A stretch of 64,000 bases of DNA from Acidobacteriales bacterium 59-55 (GCA_001897435.1 MKSV01000011.1:1-64000); one strand, 5' to 3'. Positions 44,399 to 56,060 are shown, counted from the first letter of the stretch. The notes: generated by a model not told the origin, from the letters alone. Numbers and translations are program-made.

Positions 44399-45007
44399 AT
44401 GCAATTTTGGGCCTGTTTCTTTTGTATGTGTCTTTTTCCTGCCTCGATGTGGGCCGCAGGGCGCAATGCGCTGGTCGCAAATATTCATTCCCCAGTGATC
44501 CAGAACACACACGCGGATACTGATCATCTATCCAGGATGCTGGATAGTGCAATGATCCGCCGCTTCGTACGGCACGGTTATCTTGTACCTGTGAAATCGA
44601 GTACACATTCCTGGTATCTGCACGCAGTTCCTTCTACAAATCGCTATTGCCGGCCATGGACGCGCCTGTTTTTGAAGAGGCTAAGCGGTCAGTTCCATGC
44701 CAAATTCGGAGACCGGCTTCGCATCACAAGCCTGGTACGCTCGGTGGAGAGCCAGATTGCGCTTGCCCGACGCAATGGCAATGCCGCAAAAGCGTTTGGC
44801 CGTTTACGATCTTCGCATCTGACGGGAGCCACGCTCGATATCTCGAAACATTCCATGACCGCCGCCGAGCAGCGCTGGATGAGGAATGTCCTTTTTTCGC
44901 TCAGAAGGGCGGGCTACCTCTACGCCATTGAGGAGTTTCAACAGCCGACCTTCCACGTCATGATCTTTCGGAACTATCTTGATTATGTTGCGAGCATGGC
45001 CCGTTAA
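44399..45007 (+). CDS. DUF5715-family secreted protein (peptidase M15-like fold)
   Basis: A 202-residue protein with a short signal segment (FWACFFCMCLFPASMWAAG). The C-terminal 120 residues carry RLRITSLVRSVESQIALARRNGNAA and SSHLTGATLDISKHSMTAAEQRWMRNVL, then FQQPTFHVMIF. The His and Asp in SSHLTGATLDIS and the late His in TFHVMIF resemble the zinc ligands of M15/VanY-type DD-carboxypeptidases. It may trim peptidoglycan, but the family is formally uncharacterised. The start lies after a 300-base gap; it converges on metH 64 bases away. Confidence 0.75.
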   Translation: MQFWACFFCMCLFPASMWAAGRNALVANIHSPVIQNTHADTDHLSRMLDSAMIRRFVRHGYLVPVKSSTHSWYLHAVPSTNRYCRPWTRLFLKRLSGQFHAKFGDRLRITSLVRSVESQIALARRNGNAAKAFGRLRSSHLTGATLDISKHSMTAAEQRWMRNVLFSLRRAGYLYAIEEFQQPTFHVMIFRNYLDYVASMAR

Positions 45008-45071
45008 CGGAGACGAGAAGAGGTTCCCCTATAGTGACGATGATCTCAACCAGAGACACCACTGACGGCTA

Positions 45072-47798
<2,727 letters not shown>

Positions 47799-47800
47799 TC

Positions 47801-48940
47801 TTAGGCTCTCCTCTCGCCGGCTGCAGATGCCTCGGCAGGGACCGCTCCCAACCTTCGCGGCGGCCGTCCCTCAAGCGCTTTCGCAATAGCCGCGATGTGC
47901 TCGGGCGTATTGCCGCAGCAACCGCCGGCAATGTTGATCAATCCTCCCCGCGCAAAGTCGCCTAGGTAGCGAGCCATGTCCTCCGGCCCGAGATCGAACC
48001 CGGTCTCCGAGAGAGGGTTCGGCAAACCGGCGTTGGGGTAGCACGAGATCGCCACATCCGCCTTCGCCGACAAGTCGCTCAGGAACGGATACATGAGATC
48101 AGGACCGATGGAGCAATTAAGCCCCACCGACAACGGCTTCACATGCTGCACCGCATTCCAGAAAGCCTCGGTGGTCTGCGCGGAGATCATCGTCTCGCCG
48201 CCGCGCCCCACTGCCGCCGAGATCATCACCGGCAGTTCCCTGCCCTGCGCGGTAAGGCCATCCTCATCGAAGACCTCGCGGATGGCGACTAGCGCGGCCT
48301 TGGCATTCAAAGAGTCAAAAATTGTCTCCACCAGGAGCAGGTCTGAACCACCCGCGATGAGGGCTCGCACCTGCTGTGCATAAGCGGCTTTTACCTGATC
48401 GAAGGTGACGACGCGAAAGCCTGCATCGTCGGCGTCGGGAGAGTTGGACAGAGACACCGTCAGCGGTCCGATCGCTCCCGCTACGAAGCGCTGTCGCGAG
48501 GTTGCTGTGCCGACGCGATCGGCCCATTCCCGGCATTGCCGCGCCGATTTTTCATTGATCTCCGCGGCCAGGCTGGCGAGGAAGGGATCTTCGATAACTT
48601 TCTGATAAAACTCAGGGTCTTTGCGGCCGCCGTGCTCCCGCGGGTCCTCCACAAAGAACTCGCTCTGGGTAATGCTGGTCGCGCCGAATGTATTTGTCTC
48701 GATGATGTCCGCACCGGCCTCCAGAAACCGGCGATGGATATCGCAGATCATATCCGGCTGCGTCAGGGAGAAGAGGTCGCCGTTGTTCAGCAGATCCTTC
48801 GTCGAATCCTTGAACCGCTCTCCGCGAATATCGGCCTCTTTCATGCCGTAGGTGCGGATCGTCGTGCCCATCGCTCCATCGATGATGGCGATTCGGTTTT
48901 CGAGGATCTTCTGGAGAGGATGTTGTTGATCTGTCGTCAT
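47801..48940 (-). CDS. metH: Homocysteine S-methyltransferase module (MetH part 1)
   Basis: A 379-residue barrel that binds homocysteine and zinc. It opens ILENRIAIIDGAMGTTIRTYGMKEADIRGERF, and its zinc cysteines lie in GLNCSIGPDLM (near 275) and GGCCGNTPEHIAAI (near 340). It ends in an Ala/Arg-rich tail without the linker seen in one-piece MetH. The activation and cobalamin domains are in the next gene, two bases downstream, so the pair must act as a two-subunit methionine synthase. The order and tight spacing suggest coupled translation. Confidence 0.93.
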   Translation of the reverse strand: MTTDQQHPLQKILENRIAIIDGAMGTTIRTYGMKEADIRGERFKDSTKDLLNNGDLFSLTQPDMICDIHRRFLEAGADIIETNTFGATSITQSEFFVEDPREHGGRKDPEFYQKVIEDPFLASLAAEINEKSARQCREWADRVGTATSRQRFVAGAIGPLTVSLSNSPDADDAGFRVVTFDQVKAAYAQQVRALIAGGSDLLLVETIFDSLNAKAALVAIREVFDEDGLTAQGRELPVMISAAVGRGGETMISAQTTEAFWNAVQHVKPLSVGLNCSIGPDLMYPFLSDLSAKADVAISCYPNAGLPNPLSETGFDLGPEDMARYLGDFARGGLINIAGGCCGNTPEHIAAIAKALEGRPPRRLGAVPAEASAAGERRA

Positions 48941-49093
48941 TTATTTTTGATGATCTTAGACGCGGCAAAGTCGCAACAGCAGACCTCGCTCTACCCATTC
49001 CATCGCGGTGCGTATTTCCATTATAGCGACCCGCCGAACGGCCCCTCGGTTGAGCCGGGTTAAGTCTTGTTCACACTGGAATCGAAAATACAC

Positions 49094-50542
49094 TTAGCTG
49101 CGGTTCTGAATCGTTCGCTCGTAGACCCGCACGTATTCCTTCGCCGGCTCATCCCAGGCAAAGTGCTGCGCCATTCCACGCTGCATCATCCGTCCCCACG
49201 CTTCCTTGTCGCGAAAGACCTCCAGTGCGCGCAGAATTGCGTCCATCAGTGCGGCCGATTCGTAGCCCCAGAACTTGAAGCCGTTGCCTGCGCCCATCGG
49301 CTGCTCGTCAATCGTGTCTTCAAGCCCTCCCGTCGCCCGCACAATCGGAATCGTGCCGTACTTCAGGCTATAGATCTGGTTTAGACCGCACGGTTCATAG
49401 CGCGATGGCATCAGAAACATATCCGACCCTGCCTCCACCTTGTGCGCCATGACGTTGTCGTACTTCACCTGTACCCGCACCTTGTCCGGATAACGTTCGG
49501 CCATCTCGACCAGCAGCCGCTCGTAGTACTCTTCGCCGCTGCCGAGCATCACCAGCACGATGTCTTCCTGTACCAGCTTGTCCATGATCTCGACGATGAA
49601 GTCGAAGCCCTTCTGCGTGGCAAAGCGCGACACCACGCCGATGACAGCCGTCTCTTCCCGGACGTTCTTCAACCCGAAGGCATGGAGCAGATCGCGCCGG
49701 CACTCCTTCTTCCCTGCCAGGTTGTCGGCGGTATAGTGCGCCGCGATATTCCGGTCGATCTCCGGGTCCCACTCCTCGTAATCGACGCCGTTGAGTATGC
49801 CGAAGAGATCGCCGCTCCGCTGTTGCAGTATCCCTTCCAGCCCATTGCCGAACTCCGGCGTCTTGATCTCCTCCGCATAGGTGCGGCTGACCGTCGTCAG
49901 GGCGTCGGAGTAGACGATGCCACCTTTCAGGAAGTTGACCGTGTCGTTCTCCTCCAGCTTCTCAAAGGTGAACATGTCCCATGGCAGCAGCAGCGTCTCC
50001 ATCGTTCGCGGCGGAAACCATCCCTGGTAGCCCGCATTGTGAATCGTCAGCACCGCCGGGACGTGACGCAGCACCGGGTCAAAGTAGTACGTGGAGCGCA
50101 GCAGCACCGACAACATCGACGCCTGCCAGTCGTGCACATGGAAGACATCGGGCACGCCCAGAATCTTCGACGCCTCGATGACAGCACGGCACAGCAGCCC
50201 AAAACGCTCCGCGTTATCCGGATAGTCCCCCGAGGGCGTGGAATAAAAACTCTCCCGATCGAAGAACTCCGGGCAGTCCACAAAGTACATCTGCACCCCT
50301 TCCGTCACGCCGCCGTCGAGGACCCGAACGAAGCGGTTATACGACGGATACGGAATCGTCACGCTCTCGATAATGATCGGAGGATGGGGCACGGCCTTGG
50401 CCACCTGACGGTAGTAGGGGATAAAAACGCTGACCTTGTGTCCCAGCTTCACCAGCGCCCGCGGCAGTGCGCTGACCACGTCGGCCAATCCGCCGGTCTT
50501 TGCCAAGGGAGCGCACTCCGATGCTGCAAATACGATATGCAT
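49094..50542 (-). CDS. glgA: Glycogen synthase
   Basis: A 482-residue GT5 enzyme that extends alpha-1,4-glucan from ADP-glucose. It opens HIVFAASECAPLAKTGGLADVVSALPRALVKLGHKV, with the KTGGL substrate motif at residues about 15-19. Further marks are VFHVHDWQASM, VLTIHNAGYQG, GVVSRFATQKGFDFIVEIMDKL and the C-terminal FLMPSRYEPCGLNQIYSLKYGTIPIVRATGGLEDTI. Length and motifs are typical. It is divergent from rsmA across 83 bases and lies upstream of the metH genes on the same strand, with a 150-base gap. Confidence 0.96.
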   Translation of the reverse strand: MHIVFAASECAPLAKTGGLADVVSALPRALVKLGHKVSVFIPYYRQVAKAVPHPPIIIESVTIPYPSYNRFVRVLDGGVTEGVQMYFVDCPEFFDRESFYSTPSGDYPDNAERFGLLCRAVIEASKILGVPDVFHVHDWQASMLSVLLRSTYYFDPVLRHVPAVLTIHNAGYQGWFPPRTMETLLLPWDMFTFEKLEENDTVNFLKGGIVYSDALTTVSRTYAEEIKTPEFGNGLEGILQQRSGDLFGILNGVDYEEWDPEIDRNIAAHYTADNLAGKKECRRDLLHAFGLKNVREETAVIGVVSRFATQKGFDFIVEIMDKLVQEDIVLVMLGSGEEYYERLLVEMAERYPDKVRVQVKYDNVMAHKVEAGSDMFLMPSRYEPCGLNQIYSLKYGTIPIVRATGGLEDTIDEQPMGAGNGFKFWGYESAALMDAILRALEVFRDKEAWGRMMQRGMAQHFAWDEPAKEYVRVYERTIQNRS

Positions 50543-50625
50543 TTCAGTCGTCCTTTACCTTCTCCACTAAACCGTTAGTCTATACAAGACCGCACAGTCA
50601 TAACACTCTTCCTTGTTAGGATGCG

Positions 50626-51429
50626 ATGAAACGCAAACCCAGGCTCGGCCAGAACTTCCTCGTCGACGATACTGCTCGCCACGCCATCGCCGACGCGCTG
50701 GGCGACCTCGGCAATCGTACCGTCATCGAGATCGGCCCCGGCCACGGCTCCATCACCGAAATACTCGCCGGCCGCTGCCGCCGCCTGATTGCGCTTGAAC
50801 TTGACCCCGCTCTTGCCGCCGAACTGAGCTTCCACTTCCGCAATCAGCCGCATGTGGAGATCATCGAAACGGATGTGCTCAAAGCCGATCTTCGCTCCCT
50901 GCTGTGCGCTGGCGAAACTGCCGACGCAATTGGAAATCTTCCCTACTACATCACCTCCGACATTTTGTTGAAGCTCTTCGCCGCTGGCCGCGACGGGACC
51001 ATAGCCCGCTCCGTCCTGATGATGCAGCGCGAGGTCGCCGACCGCGTCTCGGCCGCGCCCGGGATCCGCGACTACGGACTTCTCTCCGCCACCGCGCAGA
51101 TGAACGCGCAGGTCGAACATCTCTTCACCTTGCCGCCCTCCGCCTTCTCGCCTCCGCCCGAGGTCTACTCGACCGTGCTGCGGCTCCACTTCGCACCTCG
51201 TTTCGCCGAACTGGGCGTGGACGCCGTCGGTTTCGACGTATTCCTCAAACAAATCTTCGCGCAGAAACGCAAGACCCTGCAAAACAACCTCCGTGCCGCT
51301 GGATATTCCGTCGAACAGCTTGCCGGGACATGGCCCGCAAGCATACCTCCACAAGCCCGCGCCGAATCGCTGTCACTGGAGTCGATGGCGGAGCTTTACC
51401 GCGCGCTGCCGCCGCTACAGATCCCGTAG
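50626..51429 (+). CDS. rsmA: 16S rRNA adenine dimethyltransferase (RsmA/KsgA)
   Basis: A 267-residue enzyme that dimethylates A1518 and A1519 of 16S rRNA in ribosome maturation. Signature parts: RLGQNFLVDDTARHAIADAL, EIGPGHGSITEILAG (SAM site), IGNLPYYITSDILLKLF (catalytic NLPYY), MQREVADRVSAAPGIRDYG, and the C-terminal FVSPPEV-type FSPPPEVYSTVLRL with QIFAQKRKTLQNNLR. Length is normal. It starts at an ATG preceded by TTAGG and converges on the FecR-like gene 33 bases downstream. Confidence 0.96.
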   Translation: MKRKPRLGQNFLVDDTARHAIADALGDLGNRTVIEIGPGHGSITEILAGRCRRLIALELDPALAAELSFHFRNQPHVEIIETDVLKADLRSLLCAGETADAIGNLPYYITSDILLKLFAAGRDGTIARSVLMMQREVADRVSAAPGIRDYGLLSATAQMNAQVEHLFTLPPSAFSPPPEVYSTVLRLHFAPRFAELGVDAVGFDVFLKQIFAQKRKTLQNNLRAAGYSVEQLAGTWPASIPPQARAESLSLESMAELYRALPPLQIP

Positions 51430-51462
51430 ATCGCTGTAGATCGCCGACTGACGCGACCGACC

Positions 51463-53217
51463 CTACTTTCGCTGCATCGGTGCCGGTCCGCTCGACCGCG
51501 CTGGAGCCGATGGCGGCGGGGAATAGTGCGGCTGCGGCGGGGGCGAATAATGCGGTTGTTGCGGCGGAGGCGAGTACCTCGGCTGCGGCGGAGGCGTATA
51601 CCGTGGCTGAGCCGGAGCCGTGTAACGAGGTTGGGCCGGAGCCGTATAGCGCGGTTGCTGCACCGGCGGGGAAGAACGCTGCACCGGAGGCGAGACGCTG
51701 CGCGGCACGGGTTGCGATGGCGTCACCTGCTCCGGCTGCGGACGTGTCTGTTGCGGCGCGGACTGCGACGGTTCAGGCCGCGTCGGCCTCATCGGAGCTT
51801 CCCTGCCCTCGGTCCCCGTTCGCGGAGCTATCGGGCGCACCGTCCCAGGATGCACGTTCGGTGCTGTCGCCGCCGGATTCGCGGGCCTGCCCAGAACCGG
51901 CCTATGGTTGACGCTGTCTATCGGGAAGTCCCGATGCAGCGCCCCTCCTTCGGTACCTCCCGGACGGACCGCTCCAGTTGCCCCCGGGGTCAAAACCGGC
52001 CTCACCGGCTGCACGGTACGACCCGCGATGGTGCGCGGCCCCCTCACCGGACGCATCTGTACCGGATTCGGGACCACCGGACGGCCTACTTTAATCGGAT
52101 GAACCCCTCCCGGACTATGCACAGGCACAGGCCGGAAGTGATAGTTCTGCGGAGGCCGCGTCACGTTGATGACATAGCCTCCTCCACCGCCCCCGCCGTA
52201 ACCGCGCCCAAATCCCCAGCCACCATAGCCGCAACCATTGCCGGGTAGCCAGCCCCAGCCGAACCCGTTCCAATAGGACCAGGTGCCGCAGCGGAACGGC
52301 GTCCAGCCCCAGTTATAGCCCGAGGCCCATACGTACCCCATGCCCGGATACCACACCCAGCTTCCATAGCCATACGGATCAAACGCAGGGTCCATCGCCA
52401 CATTAGGCTGCCAGACCTCGCCCTCGCCGGGAACGTCGTACCAGCTTCCGTTGGCGTCGAGATCCGACCATCCGTAGCCCGCTTCCCCGGCATATTTATC
52501 GCGCACGGCGGTCTGGTCCGACGCCTCCTGAGCGGCGGCCTGATCACGGTCGTCGTTCCATTGGTCCCACGAATTCTGCGGGATGTCCTTCGCCAGCCTG
52601 TAGCGTCCCGGGTTGTCGGCATCCCCGGTCAGCGTCTCGCCTGCATTGACGTTCGTCCGGTAGCTTCCGCCACCCGAGGAACCGGATCGCTCCACCTGCG
52701 CCGTCCCATCCAGCACCGAAATCGCGGCTGGCGGCTTGTCCATCTCGATGCGGACCGTCGTGTTGGTCACAGGAGAGATTACCGTCCCTCCCGCGTCGAT
52801 ACCGTAGGCAAACTTATCCGCCGAGCGCAGCTCCGCGTACGCCAATCCGTATCCGAGGGTAAGGTTCGTCTGGAAGTTCCCGCTTCCATCGGCAGTCATC
52901 CCCGTGAGCGCGAGTGAACTGTTCGGCGTCAACCGAACCACGCTGCCATCCTCGAATTCGACCTCGGCCTGCCCGTCCGCACCCGTCGTCAGCCGCACGC
53001 CCTGCGCCAGAGGCATGTTCAACTGCGCGTCCGTGCTGCCGGTGTTGTCCACCTGATCGACGGTAACGCTACCCTGAGTGAAGCTAAGCCGCGCAGAGCG
53101 CGCTGGCGCGTCCGCTGCTCGCGCATCTCGCGCAGAGCCGGCAAACAGCAGACAGCCTATGGCAAGAGTGGCGGCGCAGCCCGCATATCGCATCCCGAAC
53201 CGAGCACGATCGTTCAT
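51463..53217 (-). CDS. Secreted FecR-domain protein with tryptophan-rich and proline-rich tail
   Basis: About 584 residues. The start is the ATG with GGAGG five bases upstream, just inside a longer GTG frame. A signal peptide (AATLAIGCLLFAGSARDARAAD) is followed by a FecR-like beta domain (SARLSFTQGSVTVDQVD, EVEFEDGSVVRLTPNSSLAL, ISVLDGTAQVERSG). Residues about 270-350 are rich in YGYGSWVWYPGMGYVWASGYNWGWTPFRCG-like repeats (YxWGxW type). The last 180 residues are proline-rich, with PRYTAPAQ, PRYTPPPQ and PHYSPPPQ repeats. It is probably an envelope or surface protein; there is no TM helix of the FecR regulator type and no adjacent sigma factor, so FecR-like signalling is unlikely. Confidence 0.85.
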   Translation of the reverse strand: MNDRARFGMRYAGCAATLAIGCLLFAGSARDARAADAPARSARLSFTQGSVTVDQVDNTGSTDAQLNMPLAQGVRLTTGADGQAEVEFEDGSVVRLTPNSSLALTGMTADGSGNFQTNLTLGYGLAYAELRSADKFAYGIDAGGTVISPVTNTTVRIEMDKPPAAISVLDGTAQVERSGSSGGGSYRTNVNAGETLTGDADNPGRYRLAKDIPQNSWDQWNDDRDQAAAQEASDQTAVRDKYAGEAGYGWSDLDANGSWYDVPGEGEVWQPNVAMDPAFDPYGYGSWVWYPGMGYVWASGYNWGWTPFRCGTWSYWNGFGWGWLPGNGCGYGGWGFGRGYGGGGGGGYVINVTRPPQNYHFRPVPVHSPGGVHPIKVGRPVVPNPVQMRPVRGPRTIAGRTVQPVRPVLTPGATGAVRPGGTEGGALHRDFPIDSVNHRPVLGRPANPAATAPNVHPGTVRPIAPRTGTEGREAPMRPTRPEPSQSAPQQTRPQPEQVTPSQPVPRSVSPPVQRSSPPVQQPRYTAPAQPRYTAPAQPRYTPPPQPRYSPPPQQPHYSPPPQPHYSPPPSAPARSSGPAPMQRK

Positions 53218-53276
53218 AACCACCTCCGGCCGCTACCAACTTCTGTTGCATTAGACGCGAATCTCCACTCGGAGCT

Positions 53277-53984
53277 TCATATCTTGTTGCCGCCCGCTCG
53301 CTCCAGCAGTTTGGCCACCCGCAATCGTACACGTTCCATGACGGCAGGATCGCCGGCGATCGAAGAAAGTACCGGCGCAATCGTGCCGAACTCGATCGCC
53401 CGCCCGGCGGTCGCCGCCTGTTCCAGCGCGATGGTCTCCGCATCGAGTCCCAACCGGTCGTAGCGATGCAGATAGGCCAGCCTCCGGCCTTCGTCCATGG
53501 TTTCGGCGATGGCGAGGAAATCGTCCGTCAGCATCTTGATCTGCTTGTTTTCGGAGTAATTGTAGACACAGGAGCCCTTGCCGTCCGTGCCCGTGTAACT
53601 GAGAGTCTTCTCCCCCGTATTGGCGATGTTCTTCGCCTTCGAGGCACAGTCCATATCAAAATACTTCAGCTCCCGGGCCGCCTTGAATATCTTCGCTACC
53701 GTCACCGGAGTCAGGTTCAAGGTGCGGTCAATCTGCTTCGCCGACGCGTAGCGCACCGTCCCGCGGTCGGATGGCCCCTCCACCTCTTCCGCCCGGTAGC
53801 TTCCGGTCCCATCCTCGCGCACGTGAAGGGTAAACTTCGGCACGGGCAGGCCGGGACGTTCGATATGGAAGCTGACCTCCGCCGGCGTCGCTGCCGCGGC
53901 GGCCACAGCGGGAGGCTGGGCGAAAACGGCCGGGATGCCGGCCGCCAGCATCGCACCAACCGCAAATCGAGCAGCCAGCCTCAT
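53277..53984 (-). CDS. Secreted protein of unknown function
   Basis: A 235-residue protein with a signal peptide ending GIPAVFAQ, then a mature beta-rich part (VSFHIERPGLPVPKFTLHVREDGTGSYRAEEVEG) and a mostly helical second half (VTVAKIFKAARELKYFDMDCASKAKNIANTGEKTLSYTGTDGKGSCVYNYSENK). Two cysteines (in DMDCAS and GSCVYN) could form a disulfide. No family was recognised. The start forms an ATGA overlap with the ruvC stop, so the two are co-translated; no functional link is evident. Confidence 0.75.
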   Translation of the reverse strand: MRLAARFAVGAMLAAGIPAVFAQPPAVAAAAATPAEVSFHIERPGLPVPKFTLHVREDGTGSYRAEEVEGPSDRGTVRYASAKQIDRTLNLTPVTVAKIFKAARELKYFDMDCASKAKNIANTGEKTLSYTGTDGKGSCVYNYSENKQIKMLTDDFLAIAETMDEGRRLAYLHRYDRLGLDAETIALEQAATAGRAIEFGTIAPVLSSIAGDPAVMERVRLRVAKLLERAGGNKI

Positions 53985-54529
53985 CGGTGAACTCCGTGGC
54001 GCGTCCCTGAACGTGATATCTGCTGCGGCGCCCCCTGCAACAGAAGCGTCTGCGCCGTGTGGATATGGCAGATAGCGATGGCGAGCGCGTCCGCCGCATC
54101 TGCCGAATCGAGCTCCTCGTCGATCTCGAGCAGGCGTTTCACCATGAATTGCACCTGCTCCTTGGCCGCGAGCCCATAGCCCACGACTGAGCTTTTGATC
54201 GACAGCGGCGCGTATTCGGCCACCGGCAGACCGCAGGTGGCGGCGGCCAGCATTGCCACGCCGCGAACCTGTCCCAGTTTCAGCGCGGACTTGGCGTTGG
54301 CGGAGAAAAAAACTTCTTCGATGGCCACGATTTCAGGCTGGTGCAAGGCGAGCAGTCCGGTCAGTTCGCTGTAGACCTGGGCCAGCCGCAACGGGGTCTT
54401 CTCTTTCTTGTTCAGCCGGATGGTTCCGGCGGCGAGATGCGTCAACCGCGGCATCCGGGCATCGCAATCCACCTCGACGACACCATAACCGGTGAACTCC
54501 GTGCCGCAATCAATGCCAAAGACCCGCAT
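53981..54529 (-). CDS. ruvC: Holliday junction resolvase RuvC
   Basis: A 182-residue resolvase that cuts Holliday junctions with RuvAB. Its acidic catalytic set is visible: D7 in VFGIDCGTEFTGYG, E71 in IVAIEEVFFSANAKSAL, and D144/D147 in DSADAADALAIAICH. KLGQVRGVAMLAA and KSSVVGYGLAAKEQV are typical. ruvA and ruvB are not in the window. Its stop overlaps the next gene's start by four bases. Confidence 0.96.
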   Translation of the reverse strand: MRVFGIDCGTEFTGYGVVEVDCDARMPRLTHLAAGTIRLNKKEKTPLRLAQVYSELTGLLALHQPEIVAIEEVFFSANAKSALKLGQVRGVAMLAAATCGLPVAEYAPLSIKSSVVGYGLAAKEQVQFMVKRLLEIDEELDSADAADALAIAICHIHTAQTLLLQGAPQQISRSGTRHGVHR

Positions 54530-54668
54530 GGGCGAAGTTTACTGCATTTCGAACTGTGCGCCAGCTATCGAGATAGAGTCGCAGGCCAGCTATAGTGGAT
54601 AACTAAATTATCTATTATCGAAACTATTTAAATCATCAAACAAATAGCTCAACCCGCACTTCGGGAGG

Positions 54669-55439
54669 CTACCGGGAGATGCCCTCCAGCGGCGAACTGG
54701 CCGTGGCATAGAGCTTACGCGGCATTCGGCCCGCGAGATACGCCTGCCGCCCTGCCAGCACTGAGTGCTGCATCGCCTCGGCCATCAGCAGCGGGTCCTT
54801 GGCCTGGGCAATCGCGGTATTCATCAAGACGCCATCGAAGCCCAGTTCCATGACCACGGCGGCGTCCGACGCCGTGCCCACTCCCGCGTCCACGATCAGG
54901 GGGACCTCGGTGATCAGTTCCCTCAGAATGCGGAGGTTTGCGATGTTCTGCAACCCCAGGCCACTGCCGATGGGTGCTCCGAGCGGCATCACCGCCGCCG
55001 CTCCGGCATCGATCAGGCGCCGGGCATAGACGATATCGTCGGAGGTATAGGGAAGCACCGTAAAGCCCTCCTTGACCAGCACCCGGGTTGCCTCGAGCGT
55101 CGCCTGCACGTCGGGGTAGAGAGTACGCTTGTCGCCGATGACCTCCATCTTCACCCAGTCCGAGAGGCCGACCTCGCGGCCCAGTCGGGCGGTGCGGATG
55201 GCCTCCTCGGCGGTGTAGCAACCTGCGGTGTTCGGCAATAGGAAGTAGCGCTGCGGATCGATGAAGTCGAGCAGCGATTCGGTGGAGCGGTCGAGATTGA
55301 CGCGCCGCACCGCGACCGTCACCATCTCGGCGCCGGAGGCCTCGATCGCCGCCTGCGTCTCCGCTCCATCCTTATACTTTCCGGTACCGACGATAAGACG
55401 CGATTGAAAGGCTCTGCCAGCAATGACCAGGGGGTTCAT
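54669..55439 (-). CDS. thiG: Thiazole synthase ThiG
   Basis: A TIM-barrel enzyme of about 256 residues that forms the thiazole phosphate of thiamine from deoxyxylulose phosphate, dehydroglycine and ThiS-thiocarboxylate. Marks: VIAGRAFQSRLIVGTGKYKDGAETQAAIEASGAEMVTVAVRRVN (Schiff-base Lys region), LPNTAGCYTAEEAIRTARLGREV, WVKMEVIGDKRTLYPD, PLGAPIGSGLGLQN, VDAGVGTASDAAVVMELGFDGVLMNTAIA. The start is ambiguous among ATGs at 55448 and 55439; the latter matches family length. ThiS, ThiE and ThiC are not nearby. The gene has an unusual structured leader. Confidence 0.94.
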   Translation of the reverse strand: MNPLVIAGRAFQSRLIVGTGKYKDGAETQAAIEASGAEMVTVAVRRVNLDRSTESLLDFIDPQRYFLLPNTAGCYTAEEAIRTARLGREVGLSDWVKMEVIGDKRTLYPDVQATLEATRVLVKEGFTVLPYTSDDIVYARRLIDAGAAAVMPLGAPIGSGLGLQNIANLRILRELITEVPLIVDAGVGTASDAAVVMELGFDGVLMNTAIAQAKDPLLMAEAMQHSVLAGRQAYLAGRMPRKLYATASSPLEGISR

Positions 55440-55477
55440 GGATACCATTCTAAGGCCGCCTTGCAAATAAAACGCAA

Positions 55478-55510
55478 ACGGTCCGCGCTCTGAAAAGAGT
55501 TGCGGACCGT
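55478..55510 (-). terminator. Strong hairpin upstream of thiG
   Basis: ACGGTCCGC and GCGGACCGT form nine perfect pairs, with an inner CTCT-GAAA-AGAG extension. It lies about 40 bases before the thiG start and is read in the thiG leader. It could be an attenuator stem or a terminator of an upstream short transcript. No U-run follows on the minus strand. Confidence 0.5.
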
Positions 55511-55615
55511 CTGGCGGTGATCTGTTGAGATTGACTTGAGGCGTCCCTACTCGGACTTTGGGCCTCGGCGGAATTACCGGTTACAAGCAACGCCAGGACT
55601 AGAGCGAAGGACGCT

Positions 55616-55681
55616 CTAAGCCTCAGTCACCTCACGTACGCTGGTGCAACTATTACCGTCAATTTTCATAGGCTGGATCAT
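55616..55681 (-). CDS. Possible leader micro-ORF upstream of thiG
   Basis: The frame reads MIQPMKIDGNSCTSVREVTEA then TAG. AAAGGAGG abuts the first ATG and lies 12 bases before the second ATG (55669), so neither spacing is ideal. The stop codon is inside a seven-base-pair hairpin (55600-55618). The peptide matches no family recognised. It could be a regulatory leader peptide or simply a by-product of an RNA structure. Confidence 0.3.
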   Translation of the reverse strand: MIQPMKIDGNSCTSVREVTEA

Positions 55682-55826
55682 CCTCCTTTCCCGTGTAGGT
55701 CGAGACTACTACCGGGTCCGGGCAGAATCAAATGCAACAATATCGCGCGGCCAGTACATCCAGCCGCATCGGTCGCGGCATCGAACCCAAAGTCGCGCAT
55801 ATCTTTGCAGTGAAAGGTAGTTACGA

Positions 55827-56048
55827 ATGAAGCCTGCAAGCATTATTGGATTTCTGCTGATCATCCTCGGTGTCATCGGCTTTGCCGTCGGCGGCATCAG
55901 CTTCACGCACCAGAAAAAGGATGTGGATCTCGGACCGCTCCAGGTTTCACACGAACAGAAGGAGACCGTACCCATCTCACCTATCCTGAGCACGATTGCG
56001 CTGGTGGCGGGAGTAGGACTGGTCGTAGTGGGAGCCAAAGCCAAATAG
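55827..56048 (+). CDS. Small membrane protein (DUF3185-like)
   Basis: A 73-residue protein with two TM helices: ASIIGFLLIILGVIGFAVGGISF and STIALVAGVGLVVVGAKA, joined by a polar loop (THQKKDVDLGPLQVSHEQKETVP). The shape matches small two-helix DUF3185-type proteins. Function unknown. It converges on a metal-sensing repressor gene; a strong inverted repeat between them probably ends both transcripts. Confidence 0.75.
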   Translation: MKPASIIGFLLIILGVIGFAVGGISFTHQKKDVDLGPLQVSHEQKETVPISPILSTIALVAGVGLVVVGAKAK

Positions 56049-56060
56049 TTGATTCCGGCA

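Larger units (their letters stand above)
55440..55826. other. Structured leader region between thiG and a small membrane-protein gene
   Basis: About 390 bases with unusual folding potential. On the minus strand, in order: GGAAAGGAGG, a 21-codon frame (55616-55681), a hairpin of TAGAGCG/CGCTCTA spanning its stop, an outer GGCGT/ACGCC pair enclosing C/G-rich sequence, and the strong hairpin at 55478. No TPP riboswitch core was recognised. Confidence 0.45.

Noticed and set aside
48941..49093. Possible cobalamin or SAM riboswitch before the metH pair
   Set aside because: The stretch is short and shows no B12-box or SAM-box core; the genes may be transcribed from further upstream.
49442..50578. 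Long open frame opposite glgA
   Set aside because: It is fully antisense to glycogen synthase and has shadow-frame composition.
50575..51354. Minus-strand open frame opposite rsmA
   Set aside because: It is antisense to a clear RsmA and has low-complexity shadow composition.
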